64,000 bases of DNA from Pseudomonadota bacterium (GCA_023439305.1 JAEXOO010000047.1:37472-101471); one strand, 5' to 3'. Positions 24,799 to 34,809 are shown, counted from the stretch's first letter. The notes: generated by a model not told the origin, from the sequence alone. Program-made: numbers and translations.

Positions 24799-25686
24799 GT
24801 GGATGCCTTGGAACCCCTGCTCCGGTTGCAGCGCGCGCTGCCCGGGCTGACTCCCGAATTGCGTCGCGCCGCCCACTGGGTGGAGCAGCATCCGGTTGAA
24901 GTCGGCCTGTGGTCGATGCGCCGGCAGGCGCAGGCCCTGGCTCTGGCGCCGGCCACGATGCTGCGGTTGGCCAGGGCGGCCGGCTACGACAGCTACGACA
25001 GTTTCCGTGCGCCGTTCCAGCAGGCCCTGAGCAATGGCACTGGCAGTCTGGCCAGCCGGGCGCGAGGCCTGCAGGGAGAGCGCGAGACAACGCGTCAGAG
25101 CATCGTGTTGCGCCAGCAGCAGGAATCCGCTCTGGAGTCGGTGCTGCGGCTCAATTCCGTGCGGGCGCTGGATGCGGCCGCCCAGTGCATACTGGATTCG
25201 CGCAAAGTCGGGTTTCTGGGGATGGGGTCGAGCTTTGGCTGCGCGTTTCAGATGCACTACGCGTACCAGCTCATGCGCGGCAGCGGCGTGCTGTTCAATC
25301 GCTCGGCGGATGTCATCCTGGAACTGGAAGGCATGCAGGGCAAGCAGGCTGTGCTGGTGGTGATCAGCCAGGCGCCTTATTTGCGCGCCGTGGTGCTGAG
25401 CTTGAGGCAGGCCCTGGCGCGTGGCGTCACGGTGGTGGCCTTGACCGACAGCGCCTTGTCGCCGGTCGCACGAGGCGCGCGGCACGTGCTGTTGTTCGAT
25501 GCCGTGCCGGGAGATCGCCAGCCGGCCAGCTTTTTTCACTCCATGGTCGGCCCGGTGGCTTTGGCCGAGCATGTGCTGGCCCGATTGGCCGTGTTGGGGG
25601 GAGAGACTGTGGTGCAACGGCTGACGCGCATGGAGTCCATGCTGCAGGCCCAGCAAATGTATTGGCAGGAGGCGGGGCGCGCCTGA
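24799..25686 (+). CDS. RpiR/MurR-family transcriptional regulator with SIS domain
   Basis: A 295-residue regulator. The N-terminal RpiR helix-turn-helix (LTPELRRAAHWVEQHPVEVG, then ALALAPATMLRLARAAGYDSYDSFR, about 15-75) is followed by a SIS phosphosugar-binding domain (about 115-260; GFLGMGSSFGCAFQ and VLVVISQAPYLRAVV). The GTG at 24799 lies 7 bases after aggag; a GTG at 24796 or a TTG at 24775 would lengthen it slightly. It precedes a TAXI-TRAP transporter by 149 bases in the same direction and probably regulates it. Confidence 0.9.
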   Translation: MDALEPLLRLQRALPGLTPELRRAAHWVEQHPVEVGLWSMRRQAQALALAPATMLRLARAAGYDSYDSFRAPFQQALSNGTGSLASRARGLQGERETTRQSIVLRQQQESALESVLRLNSVRALDAAAQCILDSRKVGFLGMGSSFGCAFQMHYAYQLMRGSGVLFNRSADVILELEGMQGKQAVLVVISQAPYLRAVVLSLRQALARGVTVVALTDSALSPVARGARHVLLFDAVPGDRQPASFFHSMVGPVALAEHVLARLAVLGGETVVQRLTRMESMLQAQQMYWQEAGRA

Positions 25687-25835
25687 ATCGCCCCGATCCC
25701 ATAACGGACGCCGCCTGGCGAGCCGAACGCGACATTCCGGCATGCTGCTTTCACAAGAGGCGGTATGTCCGACAAGAGAAAACCGGCGTCATGCCGGCCA
25801 TTAAACAGGGGTCACCCCCAAAGGGAGAGAGAGTG

Positions 25836-26834
25836 ATGCGTCACGTATTCAAAAAAACAGGCAAGAAATCGTCCCTGGCGCTGACGGCCGCCGCCGCCAT
25901 GTGCGCCATGCTGGTCAGCCCATTGCCGGCCAGTGCGCAGCAAAAGTTCGTCAGTATCGGCACAGGCGGCGTGACGGGTGTGTACTACGCTGCCGGCGGC
26001 GCCATCTGCCGTCTGGTCAACAAGGATCGCTCCGATCATGGCATACGTTGCTCGGTGGAATCCACCGGCGGCTCCGTGTTCAACGTCAACACCATCAAGG
26101 CCAACGAGCTTGATCTGGGTGTGGTGCAGTCGGACGTGGGCTACAACGCCTACAACGGCGATGGCCAGTTCAAGGACGCGGGCGCCTTCAAGAAACTGCG
26201 CTCGGTGTTCTCCATCCACCCCGAGCCCTTCACGGTGCTGTCGCGCAAGGAAGCCAACATCCAGAAGTTCGAGGACTTCAAGGGCAAGCGCTTCAACGTA
26301 GGCAACCCAGGGTCGGGCACGCGCGCCTCCATGGATCAATTGCTGCAGGCCATGGGCCTGGACAACAGCTTCTTCTCCCTGGCGTCCGAGCTGCGTCCTG
26401 ACGAGCACGGCCCTGCCCTGTGCGACGGCAAGATCGACGGCTTCATCTACGGCGTGGGCCACCCCTCGGCCAACATCCAGGATCCCACGACGTCCTGCGG
26501 CGCCAAGCTGGTCCCCCTGACCGGCCCTGCCGTGGACAAGCTGGTGGAAACCTACCCGTACTACGCCAAGGTGGCCATTCCCGGCGGCCTGTATCCGAAC
26601 AACCCCGACGATACCCAGACCTACGGCGTGCTGGCGACTTTCGTGACCTCGGAAGATGTGCCTGACGAAGCGGTCTATACCGTGGTCAAGGCCGTGTTCG
26701 ATAACTTCGACGATTTCAAGCGTCTGCACCCTGCCTTCGCCAACCTGAAGAAGGAAGACATGGTCAAGAACGGCCTGTCCGCCCCTCTGCACCCGGGCGC
26801 TGAAAAGTACTTCAAGGAAAAGGGCCTGCTGTAA
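25836..26834 (+). CDS. TAXI-family TRAP transporter solute-binding protein
   Basis: A 332-residue periplasmic receptor. The signal peptide (residues 1-35, cut near PASAQ) is followed by the TAXI hallmark FVSIGTGGVTGVYYAAGGAICRLVN and by STGGSVFNVNTIKANELDLGVVQSD. TAXI proteins deliver organic anions (glutamate/glutamine in a studied example) to TRAP permeases driven by an ion gradient. aagggagag lies 6-7 bases before the ATG. The permease gene follows after three GC-rich palindromes. The substrate is not determinable. Confidence 0.93.
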   Translation: MRHVFKKTGKKSSLALTAAAAMCAMLVSPLPASAQQKFVSIGTGGVTGVYYAAGGAICRLVNKDRSDHGIRCSVESTGGSVFNVNTIKANELDLGVVQSDVGYNAYNGDGQFKDAGAFKKLRSVFSIHPEPFTVLSRKEANIQKFEDFKGKRFNVGNPGSGTRASMDQLLQAMGLDNSFFSLASELRPDEHGPALCDGKIDGFIYGVGHPSANIQDPTTSCGAKLVPLTGPAVDKLVETYPYYAKVAIPGGLYPNNPDDTQTYGVLATFVTSEDVPDEAVYTVVKAVFDNFDDFKRLHPAFANLKKEDMVKNGLSAPLHPGAEKYFKEKGLL

Positions 26835-26882
26835 GCCAGCAGCCTTCCGGGCCGGCGCGTGCCGGTCCGGGCAGGCGTACAG

Positions 26883-26959
26883 GGCCGCCGGTGCGGCGGC
26901 CTGCCTGAACCAGGACCGTCCGGCCGGACGGTCTTCCTGATCGGGCGCCCGCGGGCGCC
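26883..26959. repeat. Cluster of three GC palindromes between TRAP receptor and permease
   Basis: Three stem-loops in a row: ggccgcc / ggcggcc (26883-26901), a perfect 20-bp palindrome centred on ccggccgg (26914-26933), and a 16-bp palindrome ggcgcccgcgggcgcc (26944-26959). They lie between receptor and permease genes, where such structures commonly lower permease expression or protect the receptor mRNA. That role is inference. Confidence 0.65.
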
Positions 26960-27007
26960 GGTCCGGTGCAACCGGATCAAGACCCAGGCTTTCCTGGAGA
27001 CGAAGCA

Positions 27008-29662
27008 ATGACACGACAAGAACATCAAAATCCAGGGCCCGATATCGCCCTGACACAGAACGAGACGGCCGAACTGGAGCAGTTGGTCGCCGATGTGGAC
27101 CGGGGCGGACGCTCCGTGGCCGGGGTGGCCGGCATGATTCTGTTTCTGACCGCCGTAGGCTGGTCCCTGTTCCAGCTCTGGTATGCGTCACCGATACCAT
27201 TCGCCCTGAATCTGGGCATTTTCAACGATACGGAAGCGCGCGCCCTGCACCTGGGCATCGCCATGTTCCTGGCCTATCTGGCCTATCCGGCGCGCAAGAA
27301 GTCAGCCCGGGATCGCATACCGGTGCACGATTGGCTGTTGGCCTTGATCGCGGCCTTCTGCGGTTCCTATCTGTTTTTCTTCTATAAAGAGCTGGCCATG
27401 CGGCCGGGCATTCCCACAACCATGGATGTGGCGGTGGCCAGTGTCGGCCTGGTGCTGCTGCTGGAGGCGACGCGGCGTTCGCTGGGCGCGCCCATGGCGG
27501 TACTGGCGCTGATCTTCATCGCCTACATTTTCCTGGGCCCATGGCTGCCGGATGCGCTCTCGCACCGAGGCGCTTCGCTGGAGCGCCTGGTGTCGCACAT
27601 GTGGCTGACCACCGAAGGCGTCTATGGGGTGGCCCTGGGCGTGTCGGTGTCCTACATCTTCATTTTCGTGTTGCTGGGATCCTTGTTGGACCGCTGCGGC
27701 GCCGGCAATTACATGATGCAGGTGTCCTTCGCCTTGCTGGGCCACCTGCGCGGGGGGCCGGCCAAGGTGGCCGTGGTGTCTTCGGCGGTGAATGGCATCG
27801 TATCCGCCTCGTCGGTGGCCAACGTGGTCACGGGCGGCATCTTCACCATCCCCCTGATGAAAAAGGCGGGCTACGGCGGCATACGGGCCGGGGCTATTGA
27901 AACCGCTTCGTCGGTCAATGGGCAGATCATGCCGCCGGTCATGGGGGCGGCCGCCTTCCTGATGATTGAATATGTAGGCATTCCCTACACCGACATCATC
28001 CGCCACGCCTTTCTGCCGGCGGTCATCTCTTACATCGCCCTGTTTTATATTGTGCACCTGGAGGCGCTCAAGCTGGGAATCAAGCCCATGATGAGTGCTG
28101 GAGCCCCCAAGAGCGTCGGGCAGAAACTGGTCGGCTGGGGCATGGGGATTGCTGGCACCCTGATCGTGATGGGGCTGGTTTACTGGATAGGAGTTGGCGT
28201 GCAGGCGGCGGCCGGCGACGCAGCTATCTGGATCCTGCTGTTCCTGATGTTGGTGCTGTATGTGTTCCTGTTGCGTGTGGCCGCTCGTCATGACGATCTG
28301 CCCACCGATATCAACGTGACCAATCCCGTGCGTCCCGAGCCGTGGCCTACGGTGCGCGCAGGCCTGTACTTTTTGATTCCCATCGGGGTGCTGGTGTGGT
28401 GCCTGTCCGTGGAAGTCATGTCGGCCGGTTTGTCCGCCTTCTGGGCGGTAGTGGCCATGCTCTTCCAGATGGTCACTCAGCGTCCGCTCATCGCCTGGTT
28501 CCGACGCCAGGCCGTGGCTGAGCCGGCCAAACTGGGCGTGCGCGAGGCCGTCGTGGGCTTGCAGGAAGGCGCGCGCAACATGGTGGGCATCGGCATCGCC
28601 TGCGGCACGGCTGGCCTTATCGTGGGCGCCATCACCCTGACCGGCCTGGGCCTGCGCATGACGGCCTTCGTGGAACTGGTGTCCATGGGCAATGTGCTGG
28701 CCATGCTGTTCTTCACGGCGGCCGTCTGCCTGGTGCTGGGCCTGGGCATGCCGACTACGGCCAACTACATTCTGATGGCGACGCTGATGGCTCCCGTGGT
28801 GGTGGAGCTGGGCGCGCAGAGCGGCATGGTGATTCCGCTGATCGCTGTGCATATGTTCGTGTTCTATTACGGCATCATGGCGGACATCACCCCGCCCGTG
28901 GGGCTGGCCACTTTTGCGGCTGCCGCCATATCGGGAGAGGACCCCATCAAGACCGGGATCCAGGGTGTGACCTATGCCATGCGTACGGCTGTGCTGCCCT
29001 TCATGTTCATCTTCAACCCCATGCTGTTGCTGATCGGCATACACAGTACGTGGGAGCTGATCCTGGTGATAGTGGGCGCCACGGTGGCGTCCATGGCCTT
29101 CGCAGCGGCCACCATGCGCTGGTTCCGCATCCGTGCGACCTGGACAGAGGTGCTTCTCTTGCTGGTGGTGACGTTCATGCTGTTCCGCCCCGACTGGTTC
29201 ATGGATCACATGACCGACAAGTATCAGGGCAGGCCGCCGGCCGAGCTGTTGCAGATTGCCGAAAAACTGCCGGACGGCGCCAACCTGGTGGTGCAGTTGG
29301 CCGGCATGAATCTGGAAGGCGACGACCTGCAGAAAACGGTGGCGGTGGCCTTGCCTGCCTTGCCTGAGGGCGATACCTCGACAGGTGCCGCCGCGGGCAC
29401 CAAGCGCCTGTCCATGGCGGGTCTGACGGTGATGGCCTTTGGCGACACGGCCCAGATTGCGTCGGTCTCCTTCGGCAGTCCGGCGCGTCGCGCCGGTTGG
29501 GAGCAGGGCTGGGATATCCAGCAGGTGAAAGTGCCGCATCCGGATCGTCCTTCTGAGTTCTGGGTGTTCGTCCCTGCCTTTTTGATCCTGGCCTGGCTGT
29601 GGTTCCGCCAGGGCGTGCGCATGCGCCGCTCGGAAACAGATCCGGTGACAGTGCCTGCGTGA
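27008..29662 (+). CDS. TRAP transporter fused permease (DctQ-DctM) with C-terminal DUF3394
   Basis: An 884-residue inner-membrane permease of the TAXI-TRAP system. The N-terminal four-helix DctQ-like part (about 45-190) is fused to the 12-helix DctM part (about 195-690; VNGIVSASSVANVVTGGIFTIPLM, GLGMPTTANYILMATLMAPV). A C-terminal extension of about 190 residues (DUF3394 type) holds a PDZ-like stretch, IASVSFGSPARRAGWEQGWDI, before a last membrane helix. ggag lies 8 bases before the ATG. It imports the ligand bound by the upstream receptor. Confidence 0.93.
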   Translation: MTRQEHQNPGPDIALTQNETAELEQLVADVDRGGRSVAGVAGMILFLTAVGWSLFQLWYASPIPFALNLGIFNDTEARALHLGIAMFLAYLAYPARKKSARDRIPVHDWLLALIAAFCGSYLFFFYKELAMRPGIPTTMDVAVASVGLVLLLEATRRSLGAPMAVLALIFIAYIFLGPWLPDALSHRGASLERLVSHMWLTTEGVYGVALGVSVSYIFIFVLLGSLLDRCGAGNYMMQVSFALLGHLRGGPAKVAVVSSAVNGIVSASSVANVVTGGIFTIPLMKKAGYGGIRAGAIETASSVNGQIMPPVMGAAAFLMIEYVGIPYTDIIRHAFLPAVISYIALFYIVHLEALKLGIKPMMSAGAPKSVGQKLVGWGMGIAGTLIVMGLVYWIGVGVQAAAGDAAIWILLFLMLVLYVFLLRVAARHDDLPTDINVTNPVRPEPWPTVRAGLYFLIPIGVLVWCLSVEVMSAGLSAFWAVVAMLFQMVTQRPLIAWFRRQAVAEPAKLGVREAVVGLQEGARNMVGIGIACGTAGLIVGAITLTGLGLRMTAFVELVSMGNVLAMLFFTAAVCLVLGLGMPTTANYILMATLMAPVVVELGAQSGMVIPLIAVHMFVFYYGIMADITPPVGLATFAAAAISGEDPIKTGIQGVTYAMRTAVLPFMFIFNPMLLLIGIHSTWELILVIVGATVASMAFAAATMRWFRIRATWTEVLLLLVVTFMLFRPDWFMDHMTDKYQGRPPAELLQIAEKLPDGANLVVQLAGMNLEGDDLQKTVAVALPALPEGDTSTGAAAGTKRLSMAGLTVMAFGDTAQIASVSFGSPARRAGWEQGWDIQQVKVPHPDRPSEFWVFVPAFLILAWLWFRQGVRMRRSETDPVTVPA

Positions 29663-29670
29663 CCTGTCCG

Positions 29671-29696
29671 CGCAGCCTGCCTGAATGCAGGCTGCG
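29671..29696 (+). repeat. Perfect 10-bp hairpin after the TRAP permease
   Basis: cgcagcctgc / gcaggctgcg with a 6-nt loop begins 8 bases after the permease stop. No T run follows. It probably protects the transcript end or acts with the terminator 28 bases downstream. Confidence 0.6.
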
Positions 29697-29723
29697 GTAG
29701 TAAACTGGACGGCATGGATTATC

Positions 29724-29750
29724 CGGCCCGCCTGACCGGCGGGCCGTTTT
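29724..29750 (+). terminator. Rho-independent terminator of the TAXI-TRAP operon
   Basis: A perfect 9-bp stem cggcccgcc / ggcgggccg with a 5-nt loop is followed directly by TTTT. It lies 10 bases before the next gene. Confidence 0.75.
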
Positions 29751-29760
29751 CTTGCCTGCC

Positions 29761-30696
29761 ATGAACATGAATCTGAATAAAGCCCGCCCGCCCGTGCCCG
29801 CGCGCGATGGCGTCACACCCAGCAAGGTATGGTGCCCGCGCGGCCCCTGGCGCACGCTGGATGAATTTCTATTGGAACGTTTTCCTCACGTCAGTCCCGA
29901 GGTATTGCGCGAACGCCTGGCGCGGGGCGACATCCTGGATACCGAAGGCCGCATCCAGCAGCCCGGTTCGTACTACCAGGCTGACCGCTGGCTCTGGTAT
30001 TTCCGCATGGTGGACGATGAGCGCCCCGTGCCGTTTCCCATGCCCATTCTGCATGCGGATGCGCGCCTGATCGCGGTGGACAAACCCCACTTCCTGGCGA
30101 CGACGCCGGGAGGGCGCTATCTGCTGGAAACGGCCCTGACGCGGGTGCGACGCCATTTTGGGGAGGACGGCATCACCCCCCTGCACAGATTGGACCGCGA
30201 AACCGCCGGTATCCTTTTGTTCTGCCGCGACCCCGCCTTGCGCGGCGCATACCAGTCGTTGTTCCAGCAGGGACAAGTGGATAAGGAATACGAGGCTGTA
30301 GCGCCGTTTCTGGATCTGCCGCCGCAGGGCCATACGCATGCCAGCCGCATGGAAGATGTGCCGGGCCAGTTCGTGATGCGGGAAGTCGGCGGAGAGCCTA
30401 ACAGTCGCACCGACATTCAGCGCGAGCAGGACTGGACGGATGAGCACGGCCGCCGCCTGGCCTTATACCGGTTGCGGCCTCACAGCGGGCGCAAGCATCA
30501 GCTGCGCCTGCACATGAGCAGCCTGGGCGCGCCTATCTTGAACGATGTGTTTTATCCCGATCTTTTGCCGCCGCGCGACGATGATGATTTCGAACAGCCC
30601 TTGCAATTGCTGGCGCGGCACATCGGATTTGTCGATCCCGTCACAGGCCAGGCTGTGCGCTTCAGCAGCCAACGCCGCTTGAGCGCTGCAGGGTAA
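29761..30696 (+). CDS. RluA-family pseudouridine synthase
   Basis: A 311-residue RNA pseudouridine synthase. The catalytic Asp145 lies in LHRLDRETAG. The N-terminal part (about 25-80) looks like an S4-like RNA-binding region (RTLDEFLLERFPHVSPEVLRERLARGDILDTEG), and the C-terminal part has RLRPHSGRKHQLRLHMSSLGAPI. The target could be rRNA or tRNA; the GC-beta family fits RluA/TruC-like enzymes but cannot be assigned further. The ATG at 29761 is used; a TTG 9 bases upstream is possible. It is convergent with the asparaginase gene 7 bases away. Confidence 0.9.
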   Translation: MNMNLNKARPPVPARDGVTPSKVWCPRGPWRTLDEFLLERFPHVSPEVLRERLARGDILDTEGRIQQPGSYYQADRWLWYFRMVDDERPVPFPMPILHADARLIAVDKPHFLATTPGGRYLLETALTRVRRHFGEDGITPLHRLDRETAGILLFCRDPALRGAYQSLFQQGQVDKEYEAVAPFLDLPPQGHTHASRMEDVPGQFVMREVGGEPNSRTDIQREQDWTDEHGRRLALYRLRPHSGRKHQLRLHMSSLGAPILNDVFYPDLLPPRDDDDFEQPLQLLARHIGFVDPVTGQAVRFSSQRRLSAAG

Positions 30697-30703
30697 GGCA
30701 GTC

Positions 30704-31708
30704 TCAGCAGGCCTGGAACCGTTCCTGCAACTCGGCCTCGTCAAGCTGCGCCGCCAGGCCCAGCATCAGCAGGATGCGGGCTTTCTGGGCGGGCAGCCAG
30801 TGGGCGGCGATGGTGTGGTGGTCCTGGTCGTAGGCGCTGTCGGTGACCGGTCCCGCATGAATGCGCGAGGCGCGCACGCAGGTCACGCCCAGCCGGTGCG
30901 CACGGCTAACGCCCTCCAGCGCGCCGGGGGTCAGGCTGCCGTTGCCGGTGGCCGCCACGACAATGCCGCGTACGCCGTTCTGAGCGGCGCTGCGGTACAG
31001 CTCGGCCAGGGTGTCGGGATGGTCGTAGAAGATCTGGACTTTGGGCAAGGCGGACAGGCCGCGCACGTCAAAGCTGCTGTCCAGCGTGTGAGGCAGCAGG
31101 CAGCGCGTGGCAAAGCGTACCCGACCAGCCGCCACCAGGCCCAGCGGGCCGGCGTCGGGCGAGCCGAAGGCATTGACTTGGGTGGTGTGCTGCTTGCTCA
31201 GGAAACGGGCGCTGTGGATCTGGTCGTTCAGCAAAACCAGCACGCCCGCGCCCCGGGCCTGGGGGCAGCAGGCCACGCGCACGGCATTGTGCAAATTGAG
31301 CGGGCCGTCGGCGCTCAGGGCCGACGCCGGTCGCATGGCGGCGGTCAGCACCACCGGCTTGTCGGTCTTCAGAGTCAGGTGCAGGAAGAAGGCGCTTTCT
31401 TCCAGAGTGTCAGTGCCGTGGGTCAGCACGACGCCGTCCAGGTCCGGGCGGGCCAGCAGTTCGTTCAGTTTCTGTGACAGCTCCAGCAGCATGAGCGAGC
31501 TCATGGCGCGGCTATCCACATTGAAGATCTGGTGGCACTCCAGCTCGGCCAGCTCCTGCAGTTCGGGCACGGCATGCAGCAGAGCATGCACGCCTTCAGT
31601 GATGTCGTAATCGGTCAGGCCGGTGCTGGACTGCGTGGTGGCGGCGATGGTGCCGCCCGTGCCCACCAGGGCCAGTCGGGGACGGGTCGGGATGGGCTGG
31701 GCAGGCAT
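30704..31708 (-). CDS. L-asparaginase (type I/II fold), apparently cytoplasmic
   Basis: A 334-residue asparaginase that hydrolyses asparagine (and often glutamine) to the acid and ammonia. Both signatures are intact: VGTGGTIAATT with Thr20 and VVLTHGTDTLEES with Thr99 and Asp100. No signal peptide is visible, unlike periplasmic AnsB. It starts 2 bases after the stop of an amino-acid ABC permease gene, so it is the last gene of that operon and likely acts on the imported amide amino acid. Confidence 0.92.
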   Translation of the reverse strand: MPAQPIPTRPRLALVGTGGTIAATTQSSTGLTDYDITEGVHALLHAVPELQELAELECHQIFNVDSRAMSSLMLLELSQKLNELLARPDLDGVVLTHGTDTLEESAFFLHLTLKTDKPVVLTAAMRPASALSADGPLNLHNAVRVACCPQARGAGVLVLLNDQIHSARFLSKQHTTQVNAFGSPDAGPLGLVAAGRVRFATRCLLPHTLDSSFDVRGLSALPKVQIFYDHPDTLAELYRSAAQNGVRGIVVAATGNGSLTPGALEGVSRAHRLGVTCVRASRIHAGPVTDSAYDQDHHTIAAHWLPAQKARILLMLGLAAQLDEAELQERFQAC

Positions 31709-31710
31709 GG

Positions 31711-32394
31711 TCAGCGGCGTATTTTCAGCCAGCGCTCCACCAGGTGGACGCCGGACAGCAGGGTGAAGTTGATCAGCAGGTACAACAGGCCTGCGATCAC
31801 GAAAGTTTCGATAATGGCGTAGTTCTGGTTCATCAGCCGCTTGGCGTGGCCGGTCAGATCCATCACCGCAATGGTGGAGGCCAGGCTGGTGCCCTTGATG
31901 GCCAGCACGATCTCGTTGCTGTAGGCAGGCAGGGCCTGCCGTATGGCCAGGGGGAAGGCGACACGGCGAAAGCGCATCCAGGCCGACATGCCGATGGCTT
32001 TGGCGGCCTCGATCTGCCCGGTGGGAATGGCCTGGAAGCCGCCGCGGAACACTTCGCTGACATAGGCGCCGCTATTCAGTCCTATGGCCAGAATGGCGCA
32101 GCGCATGCCGTCGCTGAACAGCCACCACAGAATGGGGGACTGGCGCACGAAAGGCAGGGTGCCCACGCCGTAATAAAGCAGGAAAAGCTGCACCAGCAGC
32201 GGCGTGCCGCGAAACAGCGTGCTGTATCCGAACGCAAAGCCTTGCAGGGCGCGGTTGCCGGACTGGCGAATCAAGGCCAGCGACAGGCCGATGGCCAAGG
32301 ACAGCACGATGCCCCACAGGCCGATATAGACGCTCAGGCCAAAGCCCTTGAACAGGGTCTGCACGGTGGTGGTGAACAGGTCCAGATCGATCAT
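31711..32394 (-). CDS. Polar amino-acid ABC transporter permease (HisM-like)
   Basis: A 227-residue inner-membrane permease with about five helices. It carries the EAA loop QIEAAKAIGMSAWMRFRRVAFPLAIRQALP (about 127-156), which contacts the ATPase, and the N-terminal segment LSLALIRQSGNRALQGFAFGYSTLFRGTPLLVQLFLLYYG typical of HisMQ proteins. It overlaps the upstream permease gene by 4 bases. It forms a heterodimer with the product of the 32391-33104 gene. Confidence 0.94.
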   Translation of the reverse strand: MIDLDLFTTTVQTLFKGFGLSVYIGLWGIVLSLAIGLSLALIRQSGNRALQGFAFGYSTLFRGTPLLVQLFLLYYGVGTLPFVRQSPILWWLFSDGMRCAILAIGLNSGAYVSEVFRGGFQAIPTGQIEAAKAIGMSAWMRFRRVAFPLAIRQALPAYSNEIVLAIKGTSLASTIAVMDLTGHAKRLMNQNYAIIETFVIAGLLYLLINFTLLSGVHLVERWLKIRR

Positions 32395-33104
32395 GCCCGG
32401 GCCCTCATGCCTTTGCCTGTGTAACGTTCGGCCAGCACAAACAGCGCCTGGCTCAGCGCGCCGATCAGAAAATACAGCACCCCGGCAATCAGGTACATGG
32501 CCATGGGCTCGCGGGTGTTGGCTGCGCCCAGAGTGGCGGCGCGCATGATCTCGACCAGGCCTACCAGGGAAATCAGGGCGGTATCCTTCAGGGCGGTTTG
32601 CCAGACGTTATTGGCCCCAGGCAGGGCATACCAGAACATCTGCGGCAGGATAATTCGTTTCAGACGCATCCAGGAGGGCATGCCGATGGCTTTGGCAGCC
32701 TCGATCTGGCCTTCAGGAATGGCCTGCAGTGCGCCGCGGAAGACTTCCACGCTGTACGAGCCGGAGATCAGGCCGATGGCCAGCACGCCGACCAGCGCCG
32801 GAAACCAGCGGGTCATGGCGTCTTCCCAGCGCATCAGGTCGGCCAGGTCGGACATGACCTGGACCGAGCCGAAGAACAGCAGGTAGATGATGAGCAGCTC
32901 GGGGATGCTGCGCACCACCGTGGTGTACAGGCTGACCAGCCCGCGCAGCCAGCGCGGACCGGTCGTCTTGATGCTGGCTCCCGTTATGCCGATGACCACG
33001 CCCAGCGCCATGCCCAGAATGGATATGACCAGCGTCATCATCACGCCGCGAAGGAACATCCAGCCCCAGCCTTCGCGCAGCACGTTGAAAATGGTGTCTA
33101 GCAT
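32391..33104 (-). CDS. Polar amino-acid ABC transporter permease (HisQ-like)
   Basis: A 237-residue permease. The first helix lies near residues 15-40, the RSIPELLIIYLLFFGS segment is typical of HisQ, and the EAA loop is QIEAAKAIGMPSWMRLKRIILPQMFWYALPG. The start is taken as ATG at 33104 (a TTG sits just before). It lies 18 bases after the binding-protein gene and is translationally coupled (ATGA) to the second permease. Confidence 0.93.
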   Translation of the reverse strand: MLDTIFNVLREGWGWMFLRGVMMTLVISILGMALGVVIGITGASIKTTGPRWLRGLVSLYTTVVRSIPELLIIYLLFFGSVQVMSDLADLMRWEDAMTRWFPALVGVLAIGLISGSYSVEVFRGALQAIPEGQIEAAKAIGMPSWMRLKRIILPQMFWYALPGANNVWQTALKDTALISLVGLVEIMRAATLGAANTREPMAMYLIAGVLYFLIGALSQALFVLAERYTGKGMRARA

Positions 33105-33122
33105 CAAGTGGTGCTTCTCGGT

Positions 33123-33932
33123 TTATTTCTTGCAGATCTCGTAGTTGGAAATGTCGATGTCGAACCATTTCTCGCTGGAGGTCTTGATGGTGCCGTCTTC
33201 GATCAGCTTGCACAGGGCGGCGTCCACCTTGGCCTTGAGCTCGGCGTTGTCTTTGTGGATGCCCACGGCGATGCCGTAGCCCAGCGTTTCAGGATCGGAG
33301 GAGCCCTTGATGACCTGCTTGGACAGCGCGAAGTTGGCTTCGCCCACTTTGTGCAGGAACTTGGACTGCGAGGTCAGGTCGGCGAAGGTGCCGTCCAGAC
33401 GGCCGGCGTCCAGGTCGATCTGCATCTGGTCCAGCGTGTCGTAGTTCTTGATCGTGGTCTTGGGGGCCATCTTGGTCAGGTAGGCGCCGTGCGTGGTGCC
33501 GCCCTGCACGCCGATGGTCTTGCCTTCCAGACCGTCGAAAATGGCTTTTTCCGAGTCGGCGGAGACCAGTGCGCTGTTCTTGGGCAGCACGAAGATGGCG
33601 TCTTCGACGGCGTAGGGAATGCTGAAGTTGATGCGCTTGGCGCGCTCGGGGGTGAAGGACATGCCCGAGATGATCAGATCAAAGCGCTTGGCATCCAGAG
33701 ATGGAATCAGGCTGTCGAACGCCTGCACCACGAACTTGCAGTCCGATCCCAGCTGCTTGCACAGGGCCGCGCCTACGTCGGCGTCAAAGCCGGTGACCTT
33801 GCCGGCGGCGTCCACCATGCTCCATGGCGGGTAGCCACCTTCGGTGCCGATTTTCAGGGTGTCGGCGACCGCTGCCTGGCTGCCCAGCAGGGCCAGGCTG
33901 GCGCAGATCAGGGTCTTGCTGATGAATTTCAT
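33123..33932 (-). CDS. Amino-acid ABC transporter binding protein (HisJ/ArgT/ArtJ type)
   Basis: A 269-residue periplasmic binding protein with a signal peptide (MKFISKTLICASLALLGSQAAVA, residues 1-23). The family blocks are LKIGTEGGYPPWSMVDAAGKVTGFDADVGAALC, SLDAKRFDLIISGMSFTPERAKRINFSIPY and VGVQGGTTHGAYL-like segments. The start at 33932 has AAAGGAG 9 bases upstream. The pocket (Arg in PERAKRI, Asp at the end of the second lobe) fits polar amino acids; Lys/Arg/His or Asn/Gln cannot be separated from sequence alone. Confidence 0.93.
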   Translation of the reverse strand: MKFISKTLICASLALLGSQAAVADTLKIGTEGGYPPWSMVDAAGKVTGFDADVGAALCKQLGSDCKFVVQAFDSLIPSLDAKRFDLIISGMSFTPERAKRINFSIPYAVEDAIFVLPKNSALVSADSEKAIFDGLEGKTIGVQGGTTHGAYLTKMAPKTTIKNYDTLDQMQIDLDAGRLDGTFADLTSQSKFLHKVGEANFALSKQVIKGSSDPETLGYGIAVGIHKDNAELKAKVDAALCKLIEDGTIKTSSEKWFDIDISNYEICKK

Positions 33933-34023
33933 GGTCTGGCTCTCCTTTGTGGAAGGGCTGGCGGCGGGCCGCGTGTGTCCGTGGCGCCGTCCCAGCCGGT
34001 ATCGTGTAGAGGAAGCAGTGATC

Positions 34024-34809
<786 letters not shown>

